From: Puniceibacterium confluentis
GTDB lineage: Bacteria > Pseudomonadota > Alphaproteobacteria > Rhodobacterales > Rhodobacteraceae
Direction of reading: 5' to 3'
Length of the DNA: 40,287 nucleotides
Assembly (NCBI RefSeq): GCF_007923445.1
Contig: NZ_VOJI01000028.1
Span: 1 to 40,287 of the forward strand
Below are positions 15,777 to 24,927 of the stretch, in pieces. Under the pieces are notes generated by a model. The model did no database searches. It was not told the DNA's origin and saw only the letters and a program-made list of their open reading frames with translations. Position 1 is the stretch's first letter. Each line of letters opens with the position of its first letter. The position numbers were made by a program, and so were the translations under genes.

Positions 15777-18180
15777 AGTCCCCGGGCCCGAGATCGCCCG
15801 GCACCAGATCGGCAAGGCCGATCTCATGGCCGCCGTAGGTCAGGGTCACGCCGGCACCGCCGTCCGGCAGGCCTGCGCGGATCTCCAGCGCGTCAAAGCG
15901 GCCCTGCGCGCCGGTCCCGGCCACCCCGCCGAGCCGGATCCGGTCAAGGCCGGTTTCGAAATCCAGGATCAGGTCGCTCTCGCCCCGGGTCAGGGTGTTG
16001 AAGACGAACAGGTCCGCCCCCGCACCGCCCGACAGCGTGTCGTCGCCCGCACCGCCGTTGATGGTGTCGGCACCGGCGCCCCCCGAGACGACGTCGTCGC
16101 GCCCGCCCCCGGCCAGAAAGTCATTCCCGCCGCCACCCGACAGCGTGTCATTGCCCTCGCCGCCGCCGATGCGGTCATCGTCATCGCCGCCCTGCAGCAG
16201 GTCCGAGCCGGTGCCGCCGCCGATGTTGTCGCGCCCCGCGCCGCCGGAAACGGTGTCGTCGCCAAAGCTCGCGCCGATCACGTCATCGCCGCTGCCGCCC
16301 GACAGGCTGTCATTGCCCGGGCCGCCGTTGACGGTGTCATTGCCGTCACCGCCCGACAGGGTGTCGTCGTCGCGCCCGCCCCCCATGAAGTCGTTGCCCG
16401 CGCCGCCGTCGATCACGTCATTGCCCGGGCCGCCGCCGATCAGGTCATCCCCGTCACCGCCATCGATCAGGTCGTCGCCATCGGACCCGGCCAGATTGTC
16501 GGCGCCGCCGCCGCCCAGCAGCGTGTCGTTGCCCCCCTGTCCCTGCAGCCCGTCATCACCCGCGCCGCCCTGCAGCAGATCACCGCCATCGCCGCCCGAC
16601 AGCGTGTCGGGGCCGACACCTCCGGTCAGGGTGTCACTGCCCGCGGTGCCGGTCAGGCGCTGGCCCGACTCGGCCGCAGAGGCCGGTTCGGGGTCCGGCT
16701 CCGGTTCCGGGTCGGGACCGGGGCTGGCCGCCAGCAGCGCCGCCAGCGTCAGGGTCGTGTCGGTAAAGGCAAAAAGCTCGATCCCGGTCACCAGATCCTC
16801 GCCCTGGGCCGAGCTGAGCGTCACCACGCCGCCGACGTCGCGCGCCACTACGCTGCCGGAGGCCAGCGCCAGCACCAGGGTGTCGGTGCCCGCGCCCCCC
16901 GACAGGGTGTCGTCCCCGGCGCCGCCGGTCAGGGTGTCGTCGCCGCCCGCGCCGCTGAGCGCCACCGCCGTGATCAGCCCCGAGGCGTCGATCACATCTG
17001 CCCGGGCAGTGCCGGTGACCGCCTCGATCCCGGCCAGCCGGTCCTGCGTGCCGTAGCTGTCGGTGACCTCCCCGGCTGCCAGCCGCGCAACGATGCCCCG
17101 GGTGCCGCTCTGTTCGCGGCCATAATCGGCAAGATCGAAACCGGCGCCGCCCGTCAGCGTGTCCGCGCCCGCGCCGCCGGTCAGCGTATCGGCGCCCGCG
17201 CCGCCCGACAGGCTGTCGTCATCCCCCAGACCGTTGAGCAGGTCGTCGCCGTCGCCGCCAAGGATGATGTCCGCCGCACGGCTGCCCTGCAGCACATCGT
17301 TGCCCGCCGTTCCGGTGATCGTCTCGACCGTGCGCGCCAGGGCGTCGCGCTTGAGGTTCTCGCTGCCCATGACCACGGTCTCGGTGACCGGAAGCCCCAG
17401 CCCGCCGCCGGAATAGGTGACGGTATAGCTGCCCGGGGCCAGCTCCATCTGATAGCCGCCGCTGTCCCAGCTGGTGGTGACAAAGCTGGCGCCGCTGACC
17501 GAAACCGCGGTGACCGTCACCCCGCCCAGCCCCTCGCCGAGGCCATAGAACCGGTTCGCATCGAGATCGTCATAGACCACGCCCAGCAGCTGCGCCGCGT
17601 AGTCGCTGCGGGCGCCGAAATTCTGCGTCACCACATAGGGGCCGATGGCGGTCGTGGACAGGTCTTCGCGGAGCACGGCCAGCCCGACCTCCTGCAGCGC
17701 GCTGTTGAGAATGGTGTTGCGGTGCCCGGCCGGCTCCTGGATGCCGGTGGCCGTGTTGCCCCAGTCGATGTAGAAACCGCCGTGGATGTGGTCGGGATCG
17801 CGGCCATAGGCATAGACGTTTTCGGCGACGTAGCTCAGGTTGTCATAGCCCGCGGCGCGGGTCCGGGTCAGCAGGCTGGCTTCGCCCGCGACCTGGTGTG
17901 ACTGCACGTCGTTGAGGATCATCAGTTCGGAATGGGTTTCGGCGGCCTGGGCGAGGCTTGCGTTCCAGGCCAGCGGCGCCACGGCCTCGAGCCCGGCAAG
18001 CTGGCTGGCGAAGACGTCGAGATCGACCCCGAAATAGCGCAACGCGTTGGTGATGCTGTCGCTGACCCCGGTCTGGCTGGTCGCATCCGCGATCAGCAGA
18101 TCGAATTCGCCCTGAGGATCCAGTCGCGCCCGGTTGATCAGTTCCAGCTGCAGCTGTTCGATCGCCGTCGGTTCACTCAT
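15763..18180 (-). CDS. CAP-domain RTX calcium-binding secreted protein
   Basis: 805 residues from the ATG at 18178-18180, which has GGAG seven bases upstream. No Sec signal, as expected for type I secretion. Residues about 8-170 form a CAP/SCP domain: ELINRARLDPQGEFDLL at the start, HSELMILNDVQSH, AENVYAYG and the hallmark GHRNTILN. A beta-rich region follows to about 285, then a first RTX block (about 285-400), an acidic proline linker (PDPEPEPDPEP near 485) and the shared 18-nonapeptide cassette at 564-728. The 77-residue tail ends in DFIFF. Bacterial CAP proteins are often extracellular with unknown activity. It is the most downstream gene of the RTX array; a strong hairpin lies just before its ribosome site. 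Confidence 0.9.
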   Translation of the reverse strand: MSEPTAIEQLQLELINRARLDPQGEFDLLIADATSQTGVSDSITNALRYFGVDLDVFASQLAGLEAVAPLAWNASLAQAAETHSELMILNDVQSHQVAGEASLLTRTRAAGYDNLSYVAENVYAYGRDPDHIHGGFYIDWGNTATGIQEPAGHRNTILNSALQEVGLAVLREDLSTTAIGPYVVTQNFGARSDYAAQLLGVVYDDLDANRFYGLGEGLGGVTVTAVSVSGASFVTTSWDSGGYQMELAPGSYTVTYSGGGLGLPVTETVVMGSENLKRDALARTVETITGTAGNDVLQGSRAADIILGGDGDDLLNGLGDDDSLSGGAGADTLTGGAGADTLTGGAGFDLADYGREQSGTRGIVARLAAGEVTDSYGTQDRLAGIEAVTGTARADVIDASGLITAVALSGAGGDDTLTGGAGDDTLSGGAGTDTLVLALASGSVVARDVGGVVTLSSAQGEDLVTGIELFAFTDTTLTLAALLAASPGPDPEPEPDPEPASAAESGQRLTGTAGSDTLTGGVGPDTLSGGDGGDLLQGGAGDDGLQGQGGNDTLLGGGGADNLAGSDGDDLIDGGDGDDLIGGGPGNDVIDGGAGNDFMGGGRDDDTLSGGDGNDTVNGGPGNDSLSGGSGDDVIGASFGDDTVSGGAGRDNIGGGTGSDLLQGGDDDDRIGGGEGNDTLSGGGGNDFLAGGGRDDVVSGGAGADTINGGAGDDTLSGGAGADLFVFNTLTRGESDLILDFETGLDRIRLGGVAGTGAQGRFDALEIRAGLPDGGAGVTLTYGGHEIGLADLVPGDLGPGDFIFF
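15997..16491 (-). repeat. RTX C-terminal cassette of the CAP protein: 18 nonapeptides
   Basis: Eighteen consecutive nine-residue repeats running from AGSDG to the VFN that ends the roll. The order of distinctive units is the same as in the four neighbouring RTX genes, including GASFG as unit 9, GGGTG as unit 11, GGGEG as unit 13 and FLAGGGRDD across units 14-15. Confidence 0.9.
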
Positions 18181-18195
18181 CGCATGTCTCCATCC

Positions 18196-18229
18196 ATGCC
18201 CCGGAGGGGGCGCGTCCCCTCCGGGGCAT
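18196..18229. promoter_or_regulatory. 14-bp perfect hairpin before the CAP-RTX gene
   Basis: ATGCCCCGGAGGGG (18196-18209) pairs perfectly with 18216-18229 across a six-base loop. On the minus strand it lies directly upstream of the ribosome site of the CAP-RTX gene. There is no T-run after it, so it may be an mRNA-stability or translation-control element as readily as a terminator for the upstream RTX gene. Confidence 0.55.
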
Positions 18230-18305
18230 TCCACCCTCAGGGTTGCAGGAGAATTTGTTCATCTCATGGCCGGGGCACGTCCGGGATGCGCCCAGAGCGT
18301 GGCGG

Positions 18306-18340
18306 GCCGCCCCCCGCGCCAAAGACGCGCGGGGGGCGGC
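18306..18340. terminator. 14-bp GC hairpin after the 1013-aa RTX gene
   Basis: Bases 18306-18319 pair with 18327-18340 (GCCGCCCCCCGCGC stem) around a seven-base loop. It is about 50 bases past the stop of the minus-strand RTX gene. It lacks a clear U-tract, so intrinsic termination is uncertain. Confidence 0.5.
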
Positions 18341-18388
18341 AAGGTCCGGATCAGGCGGGGCCGCTGCCCGCCATGCCGCGCCCGGTGG

Positions 18389-21300
18389 TCACAGGAAGCT
18401 GAAGTCGTCGAGCGTCAGATCCGCCGCGCTCACCCCCAGCACCTCGATCACATGACCCTGGTGCTCCATGCTGACGCCGGTGGCGGTGTCGGTGATGTTC
18501 AGCGCCGCGAGCTTGCCCGCGAGCCCGGTGCCGGGGGCGTTTTCGACGCCGGTCATGCGGAAGCTGTCCACACCGTCCTGGAAATCGGTGATGACATCCA
18601 GATCGCCGTCGTTGAAGCCGTTGAAGATGAACCGGTCGGCCCCGGCGCCGCCGGTCATGGTGTCATCGCCGGCGCCGCCGTTGATCGCGTCGTTGCCGGC
18701 CCCGCCGTCGATGATGTCGTCGCGCCCGCCGCCGGCCAGGAAATCGTTGCCGTCGCCCCCTTCGATGCTGTCGTCGCCCTCGCCGCCGCCGATGCTGTCG
18801 GCGCCATCACCGCCGCGCAGTGTGTCGCGCCCGGTGCCGCCGCCCAGCGAATCGTTGCCACCGTTGCCTTCGACCAGATCATTGCCGAACGAGGCGCCCA
18901 TGGTGTCGTCGCCGTCGCCGCCGATCAGGGTGTCGTCGCCGGGGCCGCCGTTGACGATGTCGTTGCCGCCACCGCCAAAGGCCTGGTCGTTGCCCTGGCC
19001 TGCGCCGATCACGTCGTCGTCCTCCGACCCAAAGATGACATCGTCTCCCGGCCCGCCGCCGATGCTGTCGTTGCCGGGACCGCCATCGACCGAGTCGTCG
19101 CCTTCGGACGCCGCAATCACGTCATCGCCCGCGCCGCCGTTCAGCGTGTCGTTGCCCGCGCCGCCCGAGATCGTGTCGGCCGCGTCGGTGCCGTCCAGGG
19201 AATCGTCGCCATCGGTGCCGGTGATCGTGTCGCCGGCGGGGCCTTCGTCGCCGGTCAGCAGGACCGAGGCGCTGACCGTGCCGTCGGTGAACTGGAAGCG
19301 CTCGATGCCAAGGAACAGATCTTCGCCCTCGGCCGAGCTGACCGCAATGCCGCCATCGCCGGTTGCGGTGGCGGTGACGCTGGCCCGGGTGACGCCCAGG
19401 ACAGCGGTGTCCGTGCCGTTGCCGCCGTGGATCGTGTCGTCGCCCGCGCCCCCCGCCAGCAGGTCATTGCCGTCATAGCCGAAAAAGACATCGTTGCCCT
19501 CGGCGCCGGTCATGCTGTCATTGCCGGCAGTGCCTTCGATTTCCTCGATGCCCGAGAAGATGTCGGTGCTGCCGTGACCATCTCTCGCGGTGCCGACGCC
19601 GACGCCGGTGAAGGTCACGCTGACGGGGGCGTCACCGCCGCTGTACACGTCGTCGCCGAAATAAAGCGCATCGGTACCCGGCGTGCCGATGATCGTGTCG
19701 TCGCCGTCACCGCCGATCCATTCGGCGCGCCCGACAGTGCCCCCGGCCGAGCCGTCCAGAAGATCGGCCTCGGCAGAGCCTTCGAGCGTGTGGGCAAAGG
19801 TGATGGTATCGCTGACCCGGCCGGCGGTGTTGCTGGTCACGGTGGCACTGCCGTTGGCGGTGCGGGTCACAAGCAAGCCGCCGGTGCCGCTGACCGTGGC
19901 GTAGGAGACATCAATGCCGTTGCCGGTATTGAACAGCCCCTCGTGGCCCAGAACCGTGTCAGCCCCCAGACCCGGGCGGATGTAGTCCCCGACGCCCTGG
20001 CTGGCAGCATCACCGCCCGAGGCATCAAGCAGATCGTTGCCGTCGCCGCCCTCCAGCCGGTCCCGGCCGTCGCCGCCGCGCAGGGTATCGTTGCCGTCAC
20101 CGCCGCGAAGCTCGTCATCGCCGCCAAGGCCGACAAGCAGGTCGTTGCCGCCCATCCCCTCGAGCCGTTCGTCGGCGCCCGAGCCGCGGAGGGTGTCGTT
20201 GCCGTCACGCGATCCACGGATGTATTCGACACTGATCAGCGTGTCGGTGAAGGCAAAGCCGTCCCAGGTGCCGCTGGCGGTGCCTGCGGCAAGATCGACG
20301 TTGACCGGGCCGACGCCGCTGCGGTCATAGCGCACCCGGTCCTGGCCGCCGCCGCCGTCAACGGTGTCGTTGCCCTGTTCGGTGATGAAGCTTTCGTTGC
20401 GATCCGAGCCGGTGAGACGGTCGGCAAAATCCGTGGCGCGGATTTCCAGCCGTCCCGACCCGGTCACGTTGATCGTGTCGCGCCCGCCCAGGCCGTCATT
20501 GCTGACCACACCGGTCGCCAGGTTGGCGACAATGCCCTGAGTGGGGCCGTCGGCCCCGTCCCAGCTGTAAAAGACCCGCAGGCTTTCCGAGATGTCGAGG
20601 TTGAACGTGTCATTGCCCGCGCCGCCCGACAGGGCCAGCCAGTTGCCCGGCGCATGGGTGACGTCGAAGACATCGTTGCCGCGGGTGCCGATCACGCCAA
20701 AGCCGCCTTCATCGGCCCCGAAGGCCCGGCTGACATTGGTGAAGCTGTCGGTGCCAAAGGCGCCGGTCACGCTCAGGCTGCCGGCGCCGGTGTTGGCGGT
20801 GACGGTGACAGGTCCGGCGACACCGTCGTATTCGATCTCGTAGTAGCTGGCATCGTTGGCGGCGGACAGGTCGTAGGTGTCGTTGCCGGCGGTGGCGTGG
20901 ATCCGGTCATAGCCGAAGTTGGCCCCCGGATTGATGCTGTCATTGCCGGTGCCGCCGACAAGTTCGTCATCGCCGGGGGTGCCGAGGATGGTCACGGCGC
21001 TGGTGACAAAGGGGGCGACCACCTCGAAGTCGTCCATGTCCAGCGCCCCCAGAGCCGTACTGGCGTCCACCGTGACCGGCGACTGCGACAGCAGCGCCCC
21101 CAGGGCAGCGGGATCAAAGCCGCTGACGGACTGCCCCAGCGCGGCGTTGAAGTCCACCAGCGACCAGCTGATGTCGGAGAATGTCGCCATCAGGGCGCCG
21201 CTGTCGCGGAAGTCGATGCCGGTGATGGTGCCGTCGACCGGATCGCCGTCCGAGCTCAGCCGGAAGCCGGTGCCGGTAAAGGTCGTGACCTGCGGACCGG

Positions 21301-21430
21301 TGGTGCGTTCCAGGACCAGCCGCGTCGGGCTGGAGGACACGAGTGCGATGTCGATGTCGCCGCCATTGCCGAAATCAAAGAACGCGTCGTAGACGTAATA
21401 ATTGTTGGGGCCAAAATAGTTGATCAGCAT
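18389..21430 (-). CDS. large RTX calcium-binding secreted protein, N-terminal function unknown
   Basis: 1013 residues. The first 150 or so (MLINYFGPNNYYVYDAFF onward) are non-repetitive, aromatic at the start and probably beta-rich; I do not recognise the fold. Several RTX blocks follow, separated by about 60-100 residue beta-rich spacers, with clear nonapeptide runs near 390-460 and 560-640. The C-terminal cassette is at 773-937, with a 76-residue tail ending DFSFL. No signal peptide, consistent with type I export. The start is ATG 21428-21430 with AGGA eight bases upstream. It is the longest RTX protein of the array, separated from the NIDO-VWD gene by 188 bp and from the CAP gene by 208 bp. 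An adhesin-like or matrix role is possible but not shown. Confidence 0.88.
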   Translation of the reverse strand: MLINYFGPNNYYVYDAFFDFGNGGDIDIALVSSSPTRLVLERTTGPQVTTFTGTGFRLSSDGDPVDGTITGIDFRDSGALMATFSDISWSLVDFNAALGQSVSGFDPAALGALLSQSPVTVDASTALGALDMDDFEVVAPFVTSAVTILGTPGDDELVGGTGNDSINPGANFGYDRIHATAGNDTYDLSAANDASYYEIEYDGVAGPVTVTANTGAGSLSVTGAFGTDSFTNVSRAFGADEGGFGVIGTRGNDVFDVTHAPGNWLALSGGAGNDTFNLDISESLRVFYSWDGADGPTQGIVANLATGVVSNDGLGGRDTINVTGSGRLEIRATDFADRLTGSDRNESFITEQGNDTVDGGGGQDRVRYDRSGVGPVNVDLAAGTASGTWDGFAFTDTLISVEYIRGSRDGNDTLRGSGADERLEGMGGNDLLVGLGGDDELRGGDGNDTLRGGDGRDRLEGGDGNDLLDASGGDAASQGVGDYIRPGLGADTVLGHEGLFNTGNGIDVSYATVSGTGGLLVTRTANGSATVTSNTAGRVSDTITFAHTLEGSAEADLLDGSAGGTVGRAEWIGGDGDDTIIGTPGTDALYFGDDVYSGGDAPVSVTFTGVGVGTARDGHGSTDIFSGIEEIEGTAGNDSMTGAEGNDVFFGYDGNDLLAGGAGDDTIHGGNGTDTAVLGVTRASVTATATGDGGIAVSSAEGEDLFLGIERFQFTDGTVSASVLLTGDEGPAGDTITGTDGDDSLDGTDAADTISGGAGNDTLNGGAGDDVIAASEGDDSVDGGPGNDSIGGGPGDDVIFGSEDDDVIGAGQGNDQAFGGGGNDIVNGGPGDDTLIGGDGDDTMGASFGNDLVEGNGGNDSLGGGTGRDTLRGGDGADSIGGGEGDDSIEGGDGNDFLAGGGRDDIIDGGAGNDAINGGAGDDTMTGGAGADRFIFNGFNDGDLDVITDFQDGVDSFRMTGVENAPGTGLAGKLAALNITDTATGVSMEHQGHVIEVLGVSAADLTLDDFSFL
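18620..19114 (-). repeat. RTX C-terminal cassette of the 1013-aa protein: 18 nonapeptides
   Basis: Same 18-unit order as the other four genes: starts AASEG, unit 5 GAGQG, unit 9 GASFG, unit 11 GGGTG, unit 13 GGGEG, units 14-15 FLAGGGRDD, ends IFN. Unit 4 is the most diverged (FGSED). Confidence 0.9.
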
Positions 21431-21618
21431 AAGATGAATCCTGCATCCGGTTTCAATTCAAGGAAGACTCGCGGGTGAATGCTCGAACGGTAATTCAGAT
21501 ACCTGCGGCCATCAACGCCTGTGACGGGGCCGCCTGCAAAACGCGCGAGTCCGGGCCGACGCGCCCGCGGTCCGGGGCGCGTCCAAGCCGGTGTCGGGCC
21601 GGTGTCGGGCCGCCGCGG
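21431..21618. other. 188-bp gap with hairpin (21558-21583) and short direct repeat
   Basis: GACGCGCCC at 21558-21566 pairs with GGGCGCGTC at 21575-21583. The sequence CCGGTGTCGGG occurs twice in a row at about 21588-21610. The gap lies between two minus-strand RTX genes and should hold the end of the NIDO-VWD transcript and, near 21431-21500, the promoter of the 1013-aa gene. No gene is seen. Confidence 0.4.
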
Positions 21619-24522
21619 TCAGACGAAGTCGAAGTCGCTGACCCCGAGATCGGCGGCGCTGACCCCGGTGACACTGACCGTATGGCCCTGATAGGTCAGG
21701 GTCACGCCGGCCGCGCCGTCGATCACCGCGTCGGTGATGTTCAGCGCATCGACACGGCCCTGCAGGCCGGTGCCCGGCGCGTTCACCACCCCGGCCATGC
21801 GGAAGAGGTCGACACCGTCCTCGAAGCCCAGGATCAGGTCGGACTCGCCGCTGACGAATTCGTTGAAGACAAAGACATCCGCGCCCTCGCCGCCCGACAT
21901 CGTGTCATTGCCGGCCCCGCCGTTGATCACGTCGTTTCCCGTACCGCCGTCGATGCTGTCGTTGCGCCCGCCGCCGGCGAGAAAGTCGTTGCCCGCGCCG
22001 CCGTCGATGGTGTCGTCGCCCTCGCCGCCCCCGGCCGAGTCATCGCCCGCGCCACCGCTGATCAGGTCACGGCCCGCGCCGCCGCCCATGTCGTCATTGC
22101 CGTCCCCGCCCGCAACGGTGTCGTTGCCGAACGAGGCGCCCATGGTGTCATTTCCGGCGCCGCCTTCAAGGCTGTCACTGCCCTGACCGCCGTTGACCAC
22201 GTCGTTGTCGTCCCCCCCGTTCATGGTGTCGTTGCCCTGGCCGCCGCCCATGAAGTCGTCGCCCGTGCCGCCGTCCAGCACATCGTCGCCAAAGCCGCCG
22301 CCGATCAGGTCATTGCCCGCGCCGCCGTCAACGCTGTCATTGCCATCCGAGGCGGCCAGCGTGTCGTCGCCATCCCCGCCGGACATCGTGTCGTCGCCGC
22401 TGTCGCCCAGCATGGCATCATTGCCCGGGCCGCCCTCCAGGCTGTCATTGCCGGCCCGTCCGACGATGCGGTCATTCCCGGCGCCGCCGTCGATGGTGTC
22501 GTCCAGCACCCCGCCGTTCAGGGTGTCATTGCCGTCGGTGCCGGTCAGGTCCAGCGGCACCGGAGCGGCGGTCGGGATCACCACCTCGATGGTCTGCGGC
22601 ACCTCTGCCGCCGAGGTGATGAAGCTGGCATCCCCGGTCAGGGCGAAATCCAGCACCGCATTGTCAAAGTTCGGCGTGCCCGGGGTCAGCCCGGCATTGG
22701 CGGCGGCGGTTTCCGCCGCGGCGCGCAGATCCGGGTCTAGATCGGCCAGGGTCACGGTCTCGCCGGGGAAATCCTCGTCATAGAAACCGGCCAGGCTTTC
22801 GCCGTCGTCGTAGGTGAACAGGCTCTGGGTTTCGCTGCGCACACGCCAGTCGTCGCGATACTGGCCATAGACATCGGCAAAGGCCAGCGGGCGGGCCAGC
22901 ACGGTGCCGTCGGCGAGGGCGATGTCGTTGTCGGGGTTGCCGTCGCCGTCGCCGAGCAGACCGACAAGATTGCCGGTCTGCGCCGCGTTCAGGCGCACGT
23001 CGAGATCGACACGGTCGCCGCGCACCTGCACGATCAGCTGGCTGTCACCGTCGCCGACCACGCCATCCGCCCCGGCATAGACGATGGTGTAGGTGTTGCC
23101 CTCGCGGAAGATGCGGTCATCGCCGACCTCGAGCACACCGAAATCCTCGATCACCGTGGCCACACCGCCAACCGTCAGCGGGATGTCGTCGGTGCCGTCG
23201 ATCATCACCGCCGTCTCGCCCAGACGGGTCGCCACGGCGGCATTGACACTGACATTGTCGCCCACCGGGACCATGCGGGCCTGAATCTCGAAACCCGAGT
23301 CCGGATCGCGCAGCAGCACAAATTCACCCGCCGCCTGAAAGTCATACCCCACCCCGTCCAGCGTCGAGAGATGCGGATCCCCCGCCACCCAACCGGGGCT
23401 GGCGCCTTCGGGCAGCAGCGGCACGATGGAATCGATCACGCCGCCATTGCGCACGTTGAAGTTCCACAGGCCGATCAGGCCGTTGTTGCCGGGGATGGCG
23501 TCCAGGCTGAGCATTGCCGCCTGATTGCCCGACTGCGGCAGTTCAAAGAAGGTTCCCGCCTCGCCGGTGCCGGCGGTATAGCCCGCCCGCGCCACCTCGC
23601 CGCCCAGGCCGTTCTCTCCGTCCGAGGCGTCGCCGGTGGTCCAGTTGATCTCTTCATAGCGGAACTGGATATCGAAATCGCCGTTGCCCCGGTCCGTCAG
23701 GATCAGCTGGAAGGCGTTGGACAGGTCGGTCGCGCTTGCGAAATAGCCGACATCGTCCCAGGTCACGATGAACTGGTCGGTGACCTCGTTGAAATCCCAG
23801 TAGACTAGGTTCGAGCCGGTCGAATTGCCGCCCGGCGTCAGCGTCTCGCCAAGGCCCCGGGTGTCGACATCGCCGAAAAACGGCGTGATCTCGGGGTTGT
23901 TGCTGACGCCGGTGATGACATCCGGGGTAAAGGTGCTGCGCGGCCCGCCAAAGGTGACCGAGCCGTTGTTGTTGACCCAGAGCCCCTGGTAGAGGGTGCC
24001 GAAAAAGTTGATGCCGTCCTCGAAGATCGGCGACAGGTCGATCTGGTCACTCGACAGGTCGTCATTGGCCGGCAGCACGTTTTCACCAAAGCCCGCCTCG
24101 CCGCCCAGCCCGGTGATCAGCCCGGCGCCGCCCGCCAGCAGGTTGAACCCGGTATCGGTCAGCCCGTCGGTGAACTGGAACCGTTCCATGCCGGACATCG
24201 TATAGACGGTGCCGGTCACGGTATTGGTCAGCACCTGCGCGCCAAGCTCGTCTGTGATGCTGGAAAAATCGGCCCGCGCCCCGTTCATGATCGCGGTGTC
24301 GACGCCGGGGCCGCCATTCAGCACGTCGTTGCCGCTGCCGCCGTCCAGGGTGTCATCGCCCCGCCCGCCAAGCAGCAGGTCGTCATCGGCACCGCCGCTC
24401 AGCAGGTCGTTGCCGTCCAGCCCGTCAAGGGTGTCGTTGCCGCCACCGCCAACAAGGGTGTCGGCGGCCTGGGTGCCGGTCAGATTTTCGGGATCGGGGG
24501 TGTTGTGGCGCATAAATGTCAT
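21619..24522 (-). CDS. NIDO and VWD domain RTX protein (adhesin-like)
   Basis: 967 residues. A short RTX run (about 14-70) is at the very N-terminus. It is followed by a nidogen-like (NIDO) domain at about 150-345 (GLWVNNNGSVTFGG, WDDVGYFASATDLSNAFQ, FDIQFRYEEINW). A von Willebrand type D domain at about 375-545 starts with the hallmark AGDPHLSTLDGVGYDFQAAG (GDPH at 381-384). The C-terminal cassette is at 723-887, with an 80-residue tail ending DFDFV. NIDO and VWD are extracellular domains best known from animal matrix and mucin proteins, so adhesion or matrix assembly is the best guess. The start is the ATG at 24520-24522, with GGAG eight bases upstream; ATG 24511-24513 is an in-frame alternative. 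No Sec signal, consistent with type I export. Confidence 0.9.
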   Translation of the reverse strand: MTFMRHNTPDPENLTGTQAADTLVGGGGNDTLDGLDGNDLLSGGADDDLLLGGRGDDTLDGGSGNDVLNGGPGVDTAIMNGARADFSSITDELGAQVLTNTVTGTVYTMSGMERFQFTDGLTDTGFNLLAGGAGLITGLGGEAGFGENVLPANDDLSSDQIDLSPIFEDGINFFGTLYQGLWVNNNGSVTFGGPRSTFTPDVITGVSNNPEITPFFGDVDTRGLGETLTPGGNSTGSNLVYWDFNEVTDQFIVTWDDVGYFASATDLSNAFQLILTDRGNGDFDIQFRYEEINWTTGDASDGENGLGGEVARAGYTAGTGEAGTFFELPQSGNQAAMLSLDAIPGNNGLIGLWNFNVRNGGVIDSIVPLLPEGASPGWVAGDPHLSTLDGVGYDFQAAGEFVLLRDPDSGFEIQARMVPVGDNVSVNAAVATRLGETAVMIDGTDDIPLTVGGVATVIEDFGVLEVGDDRIFREGNTYTIVYAGADGVVGDGDSQLIVQVRGDRVDLDVRLNAAQTGNLVGLLGDGDGNPDNDIALADGTVLARPLAFADVYGQYRDDWRVRSETQSLFTYDDGESLAGFYDEDFPGETVTLADLDPDLRAAAETAAANAGLTPGTPNFDNAVLDFALTGDASFITSAAEVPQTIEVVIPTAAPVPLDLTGTDGNDTLNGGVLDDTIDGGAGNDRIVGRAGNDSLEGGPGNDAMLGDSGDDTMSGGDGDDTLAASDGNDSVDGGAGNDLIGGGFGDDVLDGGTGDDFMGGGQGNDTMNGGDDNDVVNGGQGSDSLEGGAGNDTMGASFGNDTVAGGDGNDDMGGGAGRDLISGGAGDDSAGGGEGDDTIDGGAGNDFLAGGGRNDSIDGGTGNDVINGGAGNDTMSGGEGADVFVFNEFVSGESDLILGFEDGVDLFRMAGVVNAPGTGLQGRVDALNITDAVIDGAAGVTLTYQGHTVSVTGVSAADLGVSDFDFV
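21862..22356 (-). repeat. RTX C-terminal cassette of the NIDO-VWD protein: 18 nonapeptides
   Basis: Starts AASDG and ends VFN; unit 5 GGGQG, unit 9 GASFG, unit 11 GGGAG (Ala instead of Thr), unit 13 GGGEG, units 14-15 FLAGGGRND. Register and count are identical to the other four genes. Confidence 0.9.
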
Positions 24523-24927
24523 GTCAAAATCTCCAAATCGGGGCGCCCGGGAAATCCGGGTTTGAATAGGGTCTCAGAAGCGTCTTGGACCGCGCTGGCC
24601 ACCGCAACCGGGGGACAGGTGCCTGAACGCTAGCAACGCCTTGGCAGGGCCGCAACACCAGAAGCCCCCTGTTTCGGCAAAAACTGTCCCGCGGCCCTGG
24701 CCGCCCGGGCGGGCCTTATGTGTCTCTGTTCAGGCGCAGAATGCAGCGGATGTCGGAGAAAGACAGAATCCTCGGTGCCGAGCAGATCCAGATCCATGCC
24801 CGGCAGCAGGATGGCATGGCCGCTGTGCCCCGTCGCATCACATTCCTCTCCCGGTGTCGCCCGGTCACGGTCGACCGGGCCGGGCCAGGAGCCGGGCGCA
24901 AGATCGCAATACCCCGGGCAGGGGGCC
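24523..24927. other. 405-bp gap between RTX genes, no convincing gene
   Basis: Several short frames cross it on both strands, but none shows family motifs, a ribosome site and neighbour-like codon pattern together. GC-rich inverted repeats are present (CCCGGG-AAAT-CCGGG near 24547-24560, and GGTCGACC near 24866-24880). The part next to 24522 should contain the promoter of the NIDO-VWD gene. Confidence 0.4.

Noticed and set aside
15589-21478. Other long plus-strand frames (770 and 1114 codons) opposite the RTX genes
   Set aside because: Same cause: periodic GG-x-G-x-D codons leave the complementary frame free of stops.
24641-24927. Small frames on both strands in the gap between RTX genes (83 and about 60-116 codons)
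   Set aside because: No motif, no convincing ribosome site, and the frames on both strands overlap fully; most likely chance in GC-rich DNA.
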